A model generated the notes under the pieces. That model made no database searches and was not told where the DNA came from. It saw only the letters and a list, made by a program, of their open reading frames with translations. A program made the translations under genes and the position numbers. 64,000 nucleotides of DNA, taken from NCBI GenBank assembly GCA_017163975.1, contig JAFFSR010000347.1:124001-188000 (forward strand), given 5' to 3'. This stretch comes from Anastatus disparis (taxonomy: Eukaryota > Arthropoda > Insecta > Hymenoptera > Eupelmidae). This document shows positions 46,210 through 57,244 of this stretch, piece after piece. How positions within the stretch are numbered: the first letter of the stretch is position 1; each line of letters starts with the position of its first letter.

Positions 46210-47543
46210 TAATTCTGACGATCGGGTGGGGTCTTCGACCTTGGTGCCGGATCCTCTAAATAAGTTTTGCTTTTTGAGGCATTGAGGCGGAAATTTACTC
46301 TTTGTGCATTTTGATGTTTAAAACAATGCTCTTTGTCATGACCGTATTTATTACAGTGGGAGCATGTTGGTTTATCCTCCTTTTTATCTGATCGATAATT
46401 TTCTTGTCGATCTCGTGAAAAGCTTCTATCACGTGTGTAATTTTTATCCGGTGTTGAATGTTTCTCACGATTTCTTGAATCATATCTAGAATGACTCCTA
46501 TCTCTTGAATGTTTTTCATATCTATCTCTTCTGGATCTCTCCTCATGTTTATTATAATTTCTATTTCGAAGTTCTTCATCTTCTTTTCGGAGTTTTTCTT
46601 CGTATAAGGCTTGTTGATACGCTATCGGTAAAGTGTGTGGTCGATTTTGTTGTACGGCTAAACGTAAGCCTTCTGGATACAATCCTCTTATAAATTTCGA
46701 AATCGCATTTTTATTTTCATAATTCCGGTGCATATCTCTAAAATCGTCATTTAAACCATCTATCGAAAGCTGTATTCGACGATTTATGTTATTATATCTT
46801 TGTATATAATCCACCACCTTTTCATTTGTTCTCTGTCTCATAGAGTTACGCATTTCAGCTAATTGATCGTATTCAAGTTCTAGTTTTCCAAAGTGTGTGT
46901 TTAAACATTCTTTGAGTTGCACTGCCGTAGTCACTTGATTTCTTTCAACTACTTCTTGTGCTTTTCCTTTTAGCTTAACTGCTATTACCTTCCGTATAAG
47001 CGCTGATATTTCCTGCCCAAAGCTAAGTTGTCGAGAGGCGCGAATGATTTGATCAATAAATGCGCTGACATCTGTTGATCCATCATATTCCCTTATCTCT
47101 GTTAAGAGTTCACGTATTAATAAATGATGTTCTCTCGTTAATCCCGGGAGAACATTTAGTCTAGGGTTGTTGTCTCTAACTGCAGGTGGTATACTTAAGA
47201 TGGGTGGTGGATTTTTATTTTCTGTCATCTGAGTATTTAAAATTTGTAATTGCTCTGTCAATAATATTAATTGCTTTTCTAATGCGTCGGCCTTTTTCTT
47301 TTGACGTTGCAATTCTTGAACTACATTTTGTTCGTCTTGATCGCATTGCGTTATGTCTTCATTAGATTTAAATTTCTTTAGTAAACTGTCCATCTTACTG
47401 GGTTTTAAATTTATTTTAAATTTATGAAGACCGTCTGTAGTGTCGTAGAAATTGTTAGAAACGTCAGAAAGGGAAGAAGGTGATCGTGGGGTATTTTCCG
47501 ATCTTACACTATCGTTATCGTCTTTACGATAATCACAATACAT
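46113..47543 (-). CDS. gag: gag of the errantivirus-like element
   Basis: An uninterrupted 476-codon frame starting at ATG 47,543, about 570 bases inside the 5' LTR. Residues about 65-110 form a Glu/Lys/Gln/Leu-rich coiled-coil segment. A capsid-like helical region follows, with LREYDGS-like and ALIRK segments. Then comes an Arg/Asp/Ser-rich stretch (residues about 330-395) and one CCHC knuckle, CSHCNKYGHDKEHC. The product would form the particle shell and bind element RNA. The 3' end overlaps the pro-pol frame (from 46,209) by 97 bases in the -1 phase, the usual arrangement for ribosomal frameshifting in this group. Unlike pol and env, gag has no stop codon. Confidence 0.88.
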   Translation of the reverse strand: MYCDYRKDDNDSVRSENTPRSPSSLSDVSNNFYDTTDGLHKFKINLKPSKMDSLLKKFKSNEDITQCDQDEQNVVQELQRQKKKADALEKQLILLTEQLQILNTQMTENKNPPPILSIPPAVRDNNPRLNVLPGLTREHHLLIRELLTEIREYDGSTDVSAFIDQIIRASRQLSFGQEISALIRKVIAVKLKGKAQEVVERNQVTTAVQLKECLNTHFGKLELEYDQLAEMRNSMRQRTNEKVVDYIQRYNNINRRIQLSIDGLNDDFRDMHRNYENKNAISKFIRGLYPEGLRLAVQQNRPHTLPIAYQQALYEEKLRKEDEELRNRNYNKHEERSRRDRYEKHSRDRSHSRYDSRNREKHSTPDKNYTRDRSFSRDRQENYRSDKKEDKPTCSHCNKYGHDKEHCFKHQNAQRVNFRLNASKSKTYLEDPAPRSKTPPDRQNYWEDQDYQTQSFQQMESTGISGCDPQEQEENY

Positions 47544-48121
47544 ACGCGGGTGATGTTCCTATGTGTCAACCTCTCAAGCGTGTGTGCTCCGGCTTGAGGC
47601 GTTGTATGTCTTATAAATAACTTATAAATAAAATGAATGTTACAGAAAGTTAGACACGCCTTTATTTTTCGGCTTGTCCCGCTGTGTGCTTAAAATTATT
47701 GTACGACTTACTTGAAGGTTTTTAAGAGATGATGTTTTTGGAGATCTGGTTGGCAGCGTCTCTTTAACCGCTGGCGGTGCAGAAGTCCTCTTTTATTGTC
47801 TAGATGATCCTCTCTTTATCCCTGGGGATGCAGACGTAGCTTGATGAACCCTTCAACTACTGGTAGTCAACTCCTGAGAGTGTGGGCTATTGTCACCAGA
47901 TTAAAGATAAGTTTTCTTGATTTTTAAAACTCTCTGTTTCCTCCTGAGAGAAGATATCCTGAGATATCGGAGTTTTGTTTAATTGTCTTTTATCACTTGG
48001 CTTCTTTTAATTTTTAAACTCCTCCGTTTTCTCCTGAGAGAAAATATTTTAAGAAGTCGGAGTTTTATTTAATCACTTTTATCACTTGGCTTCACTATCC
48101 CCTTACGCTGCCACCAATTCA

Positions 48122-48728
48122 TGTTAACCGTTAGAACTGTATTTATTAATTTGTAAAGTTTAATTTATTAAACTTTATTTAATAAACTTGATTTATTAAA
48201 TTTATAAATTTTTAATTATTATTATAACTTATTTTTGTAATTTAGGACGTTGGTTCTTTAGGATAGGTATCCAAGAATAAAAGAATATTTATTTATATAT
48301 ATATATGTGTTGAATTGAACTTATCTTTATTTCTCCTTCTTAACCTTCAGTACAATAATTTTAGGCGAAGCGTAGCCTTAGACGGTAAGTATGAAATTAA
48401 GCTGGCGAGCTAAAGACTCTTGGGTTTTTATACTATGGGCAAAAGACAGTTGCATTCTTTCGTATGTATGATATTATTGATACTTTTATAATTTCGGGGA
48501 AAAGATTGATTGAATTTTGCATGTGATGCAGTTTAGAGTTCGATCGCCTCTTGTGCGTCGCATTCTTGTGTGTCGCATTCTCGCGAATGTATAACGTTAT
48601 TGTTTGCTATCGCAGTCTCAAGGTAGAAGACTTGACATATGATGCTTACGGAGTTCAATCACCCTTGAGTGAAATGTGCAAGATGAATATAAGTATAAAT
48701 GTGTTATGAATGTTTGTCTTTGTTTACA
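48122..48728 (-). repeat. 5' LTR of the errantivirus-like element
   Basis: Starts TGTTAACC and ends TTTACA on the plus strand. It contains a short TA tract near 48,295-48,304. Just inside it (48,098-48,116) the minus strand reads TGGTGGCAGCGTAAGGGG, which begins with TGG as a tRNA primer-binding site should. Confidence 0.9.
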
Positions 48729-48732
48729 ATTC

Positions 48733-51145
48733 CTCGCCATTTTTTTGTTGGTTGTATTGATAGCCATGTATTCTTATCAAATTTGTTGTTGGAACGTGAT
48801 GTTGTTTGTACGATGTTCATGAATTTTTATTGTATACAATATTATTAAATAAAATATTTGTTTGAAATTAAAGAGAAATGTGTATCTTAACAACTTAACC
48901 AAAGTATTCAATGTCCAATAGAATATTTTCTCGATACTATGTAGTGAATTGAATGTATAATGTCGATTTTTGAAGGAAAAGAAAAAAAACAACTTTATTT
49001 TCGTATAATTACTAATTACTTTTGATTGTGTGGTAAAGATTTGCTAGTTACCTTGTATGCAATTGTGAATTTACCATTTCTTTTAGATAAAAAAAATTTT
49101 AATAAAATTGTTTTCTCATTGATCTTATGTATATATTATAAATCCAAATGTACATATTCATTGACGCAAATATATTTATTGATAAAATCATAGCTTACAC
49201 TAAATTTGTCAATCAGGATGAATAAATAGGCAAATAGATACGCGCAAATAAATGAAAGAAAAAAAAATCTAGAATTGAATTCGTTTTGACATAATTATAC
49301 ATTTTTTTTTGTCTTTTGTTTTTCATTTATTGTTTGCTTATCTACGAAATTATTTCAATTTTTAACTATTTTATGTATTAAAATAAATATTGGAAGTGAA
49401 ATTTTGATGATTATTTTTGTATGCTATATAAAGGTTGAAAAATTTTTTATATCCATTTACTAATTTATTAACATTATGCTTCTTATTTGAACAACTATTT
49501 ATTTAATTATTTCAAACGAAGGAAAATTGTTGTTTTATGAAAATAGTTAGCAATATATTTTTTTTTAAGTTTCTTATGTTTCCATTTTAATAAAATTGGT
49601 ATTTTAAATATGTTAAAGTTTCATAAAATATTTTGTTAAGTCAGTGATCATACTATTTATAATATTATATCTCCTATACATATGTGAATACAATTATCTT
49701 ATAGAAAATGTACATATATAATTAGTTTTCTTCAAGTCTAGTAAATTGAGTTCAATTAATATGCAGTTTTTATATAGTATTTACTTGAACAAAGGCAATT
49801 TTTGAACTTAATGTTTGTTTGTTATTACTTTAAAAATAAAAAAAAATAAAAAATGAGATAGTAATAATGTTATTTAACAGCATAATTACTTAATTAGTTT
49901 TTATATCAGATTAATTATTTTATATTGTAGACTTTAAGAAGTAAAATTGTCAATAAAATTACGAATTTTTGCTTTCATAGAAAAAAAGATGTAGTTTAAC
50001 AATAATTAGTATCATTACTTTATGTTAAGTAATTAGGTTGATTTAGGATTGAAGGTTATATTATTTAAGCTCATGTAAATAATTTTCGTCTTAATAAATA
50101 TTGTTTTCGATTCTTTATAGAATAAATATGATCTTTCTTTTTGTGAATGAGTCTTGCATTTTTTTTATTAATTCAAGATTCATTGAATGCAATAGAAGAA
50201 AAAATATTTTTTTATAATAAAATAATTTGTAAATGAAATGGTTAGTTGTTTTTATAAAGATCTTATTATAATATTTGATGCGGTCTTTATATTGGAATTT
50301 TCCAAATTGCAAAAATTGGTACAAATATGTAATTTGGGCTCTATACCATATGTTGTTATTAATAAAAAATACTAGAACTTGTAGTATTTGTAAAGAAGTA
50401 TATGCATAAATACATAATATGTATGGTGTATTGTGTTATTAATAGATAATGTATTAATTAATTGGATTTTTAAAAGGGAGAAATAGAGAAAAATAAGATA
50501 GTACTTAGGAGTCATTAACGGGAATAAATACTAGATAATATATACTCATCGGTTGTGAAGATGACACTTTAAAAATTGCTAATTCAAAAATAATTTATTA
50601 TAGTCAATCAAGCATATGTTGAGACAGCAATGTTAACATAAAATTTGAAACTATATTTGACTGAAGTTGGAAATAAAAGAATAGTATAGGAATATTCTAG
50701 TAAAGCTCTTGTACATAAGCATTGGTACCAAACCAGATATAACATATAACGTGGACTATTTAAAATTATTCTAAAATTAATACGAGGAGGTACATTATAA
50801 GAATGCAATAAAATTTAATTTCAAGACATATAAAATATAGCATATAAAATGTATTATTTTAGATTGTATAGTAATATTATGATTTAGGAACAGTAACAAA
50901 AGTAATTTATGTAAAAAGCTGTTATGTGATACCTTTAATTTAAGGATAGAAAAACTCATTGAAATAGATATAGCAGTTAAAAAACAATCGGATTATTAGG
51001 TTATTATAACAATCAGAGAATTACGAAAATGTATAATTAATGTTGTAAAAATTGACTCTGAGAGATATTCATGAGAAATATTTACTGAGAGTTAAAATAA
51101 AATTAAGGTTTTAACAAATAGGAATGAATTAGGGTTAATGTAGTT
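48733..51145. other. No gene seen
   Basis: Very AT-rich. Short open frames on either strand (for example minus 50,115-50,324 and 50,608-50,808) have no recognisable content. Confidence 0.5.
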
Positions 51146-52199
51146 TGAGACCTCACTTGATGATTTTCGTATAGAGAAGCATCATGATAATAAGCAGCGC
51201 GGGTAGGGATATAGAAAGAACCGAACGCGCGTTCGCGAGCGCGCAGCTACGCCCCTAATTTCGACAGCCAAGCGGCTACCAAGTGTAGCGCGTGTGCTTT
51301 ATAATGTATAATATCCCTACTCTAATGCGGCAGAGTAGGAACATAGCGGCAAGCGCCGTAAATGCGAAGTATCTTGTTTAATGATAAGCTTGTGCTCCGC
51401 ACTCTCATTCCATCATCGAGTCAATAAAGTTTGCTTAACTTTAATTCTTTGTACCTTTGTACTTTCCTTCTTATACAAGTTCAAAGGACAGCGAAAGAGC
51501 ACAAATTACGTGCTCCGTACCTGTGTGAACTTGTATAAGATTATTGTTAAAAAATACGCGTATAAATTTCGCGGTTATAGTGAATAAATCTTAGTGATTT
51601 AATGTATCGAATAACGTGTGTGAAGTGTTAGTGATTTCACCTTCACGGTTTAACGTATTAAATTGAAATAGCCAAAAAGGCACATTTCGTATGCCTTGCA
51701 TTTACGTGTTGATAGCAAAGCGTTGGCTTGTATCACACACGTCTTTGCAAGTGTCTAATTTGAATGATATTTAACCGATTGTCGCGTTTAACGAAGACAT
51801 CGTGAAATGGCATTGAGAGGCCCAAATGATAATTTCCTTTGCATACCTGAATCCTGATTTTCCTGCAACAACTTAAAACGAGTTAGATTGAACATGTGGA
51901 CCCGAATCTGGTGAGCAAGAAGTCTTGCCAGTGTACGGTCTGGTGAAATCTAACTCTCATAAAATTTAATAAATAAAAATAAAACATTACAACGAGTTTG
52001 CACGCGTAGCGGTTAGGCACGCGTTAAACTTGGTATACTGATATACACGGCATCCATCTTGATGCACTCGGACGCACGATTGGTGAGAAAGGCTGAAAAT
52101 CGTGTCTGAGAGTGAGCCAAGCTGTGATTCTCGTAGTGTATGGTGTTTCTAATCACCTTACACAAGTAAAAGTGCGTTATATGCGAATATGACGTCACA
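51146..52199 (+). repeat. 5' LTR with GC-rich stem structure
   Basis: GTAGGGATAT at 51,203-51,212 pairs with ATATCCCTAC at 51,311-51,320, enclosing the palindrome GCGCGTTCGCGAGCGCGC and further GC-rich pairing. TATAATGTATAAT lies at about 51,300-51,312 and AATAAA near 51,424. The GC-rich block stands out against the AT-rich surroundings. Confidence 0.82.
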
Positions 52200-52219
52200 A
52201 CTGGCGCCCTAAACGTGCA

Positions 52220-53804
52220 TTATACCCACGAAAAGAGGTTAAAGATCACAAAATAAAAAATTTATGTAAATTAAAATCGCAACTTATAAACATAGCTCAC
52301 GATTGAGATACAAAAGTAAATTGTATTGAATACAAAATTTTTGTCATCATCATAAAAGCCAAACGATTTTTGCGTCGCCTTTCGATACTTTTACCTTACG
52401 TAAACGAGTAAATTGGAAAAAAAAATTTTTCTTATTAAATGTAATATAAAATACATATTGTGCTCAAAATAATAAGTCCTCCGGTCGAATTCACGCATTT
52501 CAAAGTAAAATATTGAAAGATAAAATCTCTATTATTGTAAAAATTAGTACATGCGAAAAACAGATATAATAAATTCTCATGCGAAAAGCGTACGTAGAAT
52601 AAAATTAAGACTCATGATTATAAATTAAAGATTGAAAACTTTGTAAATTTCGAATACAAAAGAAAAGATTTTGAAAACAAAACTGATAATATAAATTCCC
52701 AAGCAAAAAAAAAAAAAAAAAAGATTAAGAAAATAATTTAGTACAACCAAAAATGAGAAAAAATAGAAAAAATATTAGAAAAAACAAAAATAAAACTAGA
52801 AAAAGACCAAAAGAATATTAAAAGAAAAGAGATAAATTTCACATACATTAAAATGATAAAAAATGAAACAAACAGAATTAGACAAAAAATTAAATATTTT
52901 CACGAAAACGAGAAAAATTACATGTAAACTTCGAAGAAATAAGTTGAAAATGATGAAAATTTGAAAAAGGAAAATTCAAGAGAATATAAATTATATAAAT
53001 GTTAAAATTTAAACAGGCATAAAAGTAGTCATTTTCAAATTATTTCGAATATAAAATAAATGACAGGTATTCCAAGCACCAAGCTTAGGTTAACAAATGT
53101 AAACAAACGAATCAAATAAAGTCTATTCAGCCTGTAATAAGTTCACAAAATTTTATTATATAGATTCAAAATAAAATTATAATTTAGAATAAAATTCAGC
53201 AGTGACACTCGACTTCATCAGTGGTGCTCAAAATCAAAATTTTGAAATTAAAATCATACAACAGTGATACTCAACTTGCTCAATGTTTACCAATTTGAAA
53301 TAGTCGAGGTTAAAAAGATTTTAAATCTTAAATAATGAAAATTAAATAGTAACAAACAATTTTGAAATTAAAAGGAAACAACATTTAACAAGTTGAGACA
53401 CAAATTTAGTTAAATATTTAATATAATAATAAATTTAAGCGTGTACAAATGAAATTTACAAAGCACAGACAATTTACCAAAACAAACAAATATAGATAAA
53501 CAAATTAGAAGCGTTATAAATGTCTGAATTGTTAACCTCAACGGTTAAACATTACAACACTTGTTAATAAATAAATATTACAGAGATTTAAATTGGAAAT
53601 TAAATATTGAGAAAAAATTTTTGAATTTAACAATTCAAGCATTTGATACTTACAGAAAGCTCGTAAATTATTTTCATTTTTATTAATTTAAATTCAAGAA
53701 AATTGTTTTTCTTTTTTGTAACAGCATTAAATTTTTTTTAAAATAGATTAGTTATATTATTATATTATTATATTAGTTTCTCTTAATATAAACAAAAAGC
53801 AAAA
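52220..53804 (+). other. Long A-rich leader between primer site and gag
   Basis: About 1.6 kb of very A-rich plus-strand sequence without an open frame, including an 18-base A-run near 52,706. Strand-asymmetric A-richness is typical of some LTR element genomic RNAs. Confidence 0.6.
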
Positions 53805-54854
53805 ATGTCTAGGCGTGAATCAGATGTTATAATGAATGAACTTCAGGAAGATCAAGATACAATAGAGAAGATTAATCCGAAATTACATGAGTGGATGCAA
53901 GCAATCACGATAGAATTCAAAACTCTTCAACTACAAAACAATGAATTAATAAAGAAAAATAAAGAATTAAAAGAAGAAAATAAAAGATTGATTGATGAAA
54001 TACAGGACAATTTAACACAAAAAATTAATGAAACCGTACAAGAATACGAAGATAAAATCGAAGAGCTTAAAGCAATAGTAAATAGAGATAGTATACGCAT
54101 AGAAACAACTGAAATTCCAAATAATAAAATAAAAATACCAATGCCTAAATATGAAGGTAACATCGATGAAAGACCAATGAAATCCCTTAATGAATTGGAC
54201 CAATATATAGATTTAAAAGGATTAACTGAAAAGGAAACACTGCAATTATTACAGACAATACTGCAAAAACAAGCTAATTCATGGTGGTACATCTACCAAG
54301 ATGAGGTCGAAACATTCGAACAATTCAAAAATATATTCTTAGAGCGTTATTGGAACGAAGAAATCCAAAGATCAACACAAAGAAAAGTAGGATTTGGTCA
54401 GTATTATGAAAATAGTAAAATAAGTCGCGTAACATACGCCACACAGATATTCGGTTTCGCAAAAGAATTGCAATTAAATTATTCAGAAGAGGAATTGACC
54501 ATCAAAATCAGCAAGCGTTTTGATAGAAACATCAAGCAAGCTATAAGATGTTCACAAATAAAAACTAAAAATACACTATTTGAAATATTAGCAGATTTCG
54601 ATAGTGATGACAAACATAAAAAAGATAAAATCTATCACAGTAATTACAATCAACACGACCAAGAAGAAGAAAATTATATACAACAAAAAGAAAATTTTCA
54701 TGATCAAAATGAAAAAAACACTAATCATGGTCAAAGACCAAATTACACAGACAACCAAGTAAATAGTACAAGAATAATAGAAAAAAATAATAGAAATAGA
54801 GACATACAGCGCGAAATTCATAAACCACCTGTAATTCAGAAAATGCTAAAATAA
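53805..54854 (+). CDS. gag: gag of the gag-only LTR element
   Basis: An intact 349-codon frame from ATG 53,805 to 54,854. Residues about 35-95 are a Lys/Glu/Leu/Asn-rich coiled coil. A capsid-like domain follows, with MPKYEGN, then QANSWWYIYQDEVETFEQF and FLERYWNEE, the aromatic pattern of the retrotransposon gag (PF03732-type) domain. The last 80 residues are His/Asn/Asp/Gln-rich and lack a CCHC knuckle. The product would form the particle that packages the element RNA. Absence of stops in a non-autonomous element suggests recent selection or recent insertion. Confidence 0.85.
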   Translation: MSRRESDVIMNELQEDQDTIEKINPKLHEWMQAITIEFKTLQLQNNELIKKNKELKEENKRLIDEIQDNLTQKINETVQEYEDKIEELKAIVNRDSIRIETTEIPNNKIKIPMPKYEGNIDERPMKSLNELDQYIDLKGLTEKETLQLLQTILQKQANSWWYIYQDEVETFEQFKNIFLERYWNEEIQRSTQRKVGFGQYYENSKISRVTYATQIFGFAKELQLNYSEEELTIKISKRFDRNIKQAIRCSQIKTKNTLFEILADFDSDDKHKKDKIYHSNYNQHDQEEENYIQQKENFHDQNEKNTNHGQRPNYTDNQVNSTRIIEKNNRNRDIQREIHKPPVIQKMLK

Positions 54855-55075
54855 AGCATTAAAGATTTAGATGTTGTAAATATAGACATTGAAAAAGAAT
54901 TTAATTTAGAGAATCAGGAAAACTGAATAAAGTTGTATTTCAAAAGGCAGAGGGGGGCAGAAATACAACGAAAATTAATACCCCAAAAACAAAAATAATT
55001 GAAATTTCAAAGAAAGCAGATTATGCCAACATAAAAAGCAAAAATAACAAATCTGCGAGATTTGATAAACAAAAA

Positions 55076-55825
55076 TTGTTAAATAAAAATTTTGATGAGA
55101 GAATAAATGCATATTTGGTAATACCAAATCCAAAAACCCATAAAATGTTGAAAATGATCATGAAAACAGTGCATAAAAACAAATTATTATCAATGTTAAA
55201 AGACGAATATGTCACTTTAACAAATAATGAGCAAAAGCTCAGTGAGTACGCTCAAATGAAAAAAATCGGAACACACGAGAGCCTGATTGACTCGAAGACA
55301 TGTGTTACCGAAAACAATGAAGAAATTATGAATTTTATTCATACAAAAAATTATTTAAATAAACACAATCTCACAAAAAATGAGTTTTGTAATAAAAATA
55401 AAAATGGTGAAAATAAAGCACCAAAACCAATTGAACAAATAGATTCAATTCCCAAAGATAATAAGATAGTTAGTAATGCCACTGAATTTTCTAAATCATA
55501 TAGACATTGGGTAAAAAATAATAACACACCTTCTTTTGCTTCAATTGAAAGTATAAAGAAATGCTACATGTGCGGTGTAAACTTATGTAAAAAAGCATCA
55601 AAATTAACAATTTTAAGGCCTATGTTGAGCACAAGAAAGACTAAGATGACAAATAAAGTCAAAATAGCAAATTCATTAATAAATGAATCAAAGCTACAGA
55701 TTAAGAAAAGTTATGGCCACAGCGGACCAAAAAATAAATTATTAATCAACGATGAACGCATCAATGAAGAGAATCATCTGAAAAAGAAGAATCCTCAAGA
55801 GCATGGCATCAACACGTTTAGATAA
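55076..55825 (+). CDS. Unknown ORF downstream of gag in the gag-only element
   Basis: About 249 codons, Lys/Asn-rich, read from a TTG at 55,076; no ATG is closer to the upstream end and the phase is open from about 54,950. The only visible feature is a C-x2-C pair (CYMCGVNLCKK) near residue 163. I do not recognise the family. It could be a decayed remnant of the region between gag and protease, or a leftover with no function. It follows a purine run (AGGCAGAGGGGGGCAG) at about 54,940-54,955. Confidence 0.4.
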   Translation: MLNKNFDERINAYLVIPNPKTHKMLKMIMKTVHKNKLLSMLKDEYVTLTNNEQKLSEYAQMKKIGTHESLIDSKTCVTENNEEIMNFIHTKNYLNKHNLTKNEFCNKNKNGENKAPKPIEQIDSIPKDNKIVSNATEFSKSYRHWVKNNNTPSFASIESIKKCYMCGVNLCKKASKLTILRPMLSTRKTKMTNKVKIANSLINESKLQIKKSYGHSGPKNKLLINDERINEENHLKKKNPQEHGINTFR

Positions 55826-56352
55826 AAGAAGAGCCTAGACAAACATAATATAATATAGAGTAAATTTTCAGAAAATATAATTATATTAAAATCTTATTAA
55901 AGTATTTGAAAAATTAAATTCATAAAAAGTTGTAATTCAATAGTTAAAGTGAAATTTATATGTAAAAATTGTCTGTGTGCGTGTAAAAATAAAATTGATC
56001 GCACATCAGTCCTAATTATTTAACATTGAAATGAATAAAAAATTTAAATTTACAACGAAAAGTACTTGAAATAAAGTACTGATGATGCGCGATAAATTTT
56101 ATTTGGGGGGCACATCCTAGCCCACATACAATTTTGTACAAAAATTTATTCAGTAATGTAATTTTAAATTAAAAAATTCAAAAGAAATGGAAAAAAGTAA
56201 AAATGTATATAGTTAATAAAACTAGAGAATTAAGCAATGAATAAGTTAACATGATGCTTTTCTCTTTAATCATTCAAATCACAGTGTTTTCATTTATTTT
56301 TAGAAATAAAATGCATTTTTGTTAACAAAAGCCATTTCATTTCGGGGGGCAT

Positions 56353-56445
56353 TGAGACCTCACTTGATGATTTTCGTATAGAGAAGCATCATGATAATAA
56401 GCAGCGCGGGTAGGGATATAGAAAGAACCGAACGCGCGTTCGCGA
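56353..56445 (+). repeat. Truncated 3' LTR of the gag-only element
   Basis: Identical by eye to the first 93 bp of the 5' LTR. It stops inside the GCGCGTTCGCGA palindrome, where the next element starts. Confidence 0.85.
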
Positions 56446-57240
56446 TTCAGAATTCACCTGAATTTTTGCAAATTATAATATACTGATTTTTATGCTTACT
56501 TGATCGATTTAAACATACTATTTACTATATCTAAAAATCGAGCAGGTTAAATTGGCTTTTTAAAGTCTTATTATTTTTGTTTTTTTATGAGGAAAAAATA
56601 TACGAAGCCTCCAGTTGGGCAGCCTTCTCAAAGTTACTTAATTGTGCAAAAATGTCTGAAAAAATCGTTATTTTGGATCAATGATGAGATTCGTGATTTT
56701 TTTTCTGAAAAAATATTGATTTTGGGGACATATGTATGAAAATGTTTTTTATTGGAAATCATGTGTAGAATATGAACATATTTTTACAAATTGTAATTTA
56801 AGACATTATGAACCATATATACTAAAAATTTAACAAAAAATAAATTTTAAAATTTCAAAATTTCATTTATAATTTGTGGTGTTTAGCAGATAATGGTTTA
56901 CAAAAATTTACATACATTTTACATACAATTTCCAATAAAAAACATTTTTATACATTTGTCCCAAAAATCAATACTTTTTCAGAAAAAAAATCACGAATCT
57001 CATTATTGATCCAAAATAACGATTTATTCAGACTTCTTCGCACAATTAAGTAACTTTGAGAAGGCTGCCCAACTGGAGGCTTCGTATATTTTTTTCTCAT
57101 AAAAAAACAAAAAAATAAGACTTTAAAAAGCCAATTTGACCTGTTCGATTTTTAGATATACTAAATAGTATGTTTAAATCGATCAAGTAAGCATAAAAAT
57201 CAGTATATTATAATTTGCAAAAATTCAGGTGAATTCTAAA
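56446..57240. mobile_element. 0.8-kb fold-back element inside the LTR
   Basis: Arms of about 320 bp (56,446-56,775 and 56,925-57,240) mirror each other, with ends TTCAGAATTCACCTGAATTT and the reverse complement of TTTAGAATTCACCTGAATTT. Both arms contain GAGAAGGCTGCCCAACTGGA or its reverse complement. Non-coding. LTR sequence does not resume after it, so either a deletion accompanied the insertion or the LTR was already truncated. Confidence 0.82.
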
Positions 57241-57244
57241 TCTA

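Larger units (their letters stand above)
40104..48728 (-). mobile_element. Errantivirus-like (gypsy group) provirus, complete but mutated
   Basis: An 8.6-kb element on the minus strand with LTRs of 605 bp (40,104-40,708) and 607 bp (48,122-48,728), both TG...CA on either strand, flanked by ATTC at 40,100-40,103 and 48,729-48,732. Order on the minus strand is 5' LTR, primer-binding region, gag, pro-pol, env, purine-rich tract, 3' LTR. By eye the LTRs differ at about five bases plus one 2-bp indel, so insertion looks recent. Pol has three in-frame stops, and env has two in-frame stops and one shift, so this copy cannot act alone. Confidence 0.93.
51146..56445 (+). mobile_element. LTR retrotransposon with gag only (non-autonomous)
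   Basis: The 5' LTR is 51,146-52,199 (about 1,054 bp, TG...CA). A primer-binding site TGGCGCCCTAAACGTGCAT starts at 52,202. Gag is at 53,805-54,854, a second open frame at 55,076-55,825, a purine tract CGGGGGGCAT precedes 56,353, and the 3' LTR survives only for its first 93 bp (56,353-56,445), identical by eye to 51,146-51,238. No protease, RT, RNase H or integrase is present. The element would need enzymes from a related one. The rest of the 3' LTR is missing where a fold-back element begins. Confidence 0.87.

Noticed and set aside
46295..46579. A 94-codon frame inside gag
   Set aside because: Out-of-phase shadow of the Arg-rich region of the intact gag frame on the same strand.
40104..48728. 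An infectious or currently functional provirus
   Set aside because: Pol and env carry multiple stops and env a frameshift, so this copy cannot encode the full set of proteins.
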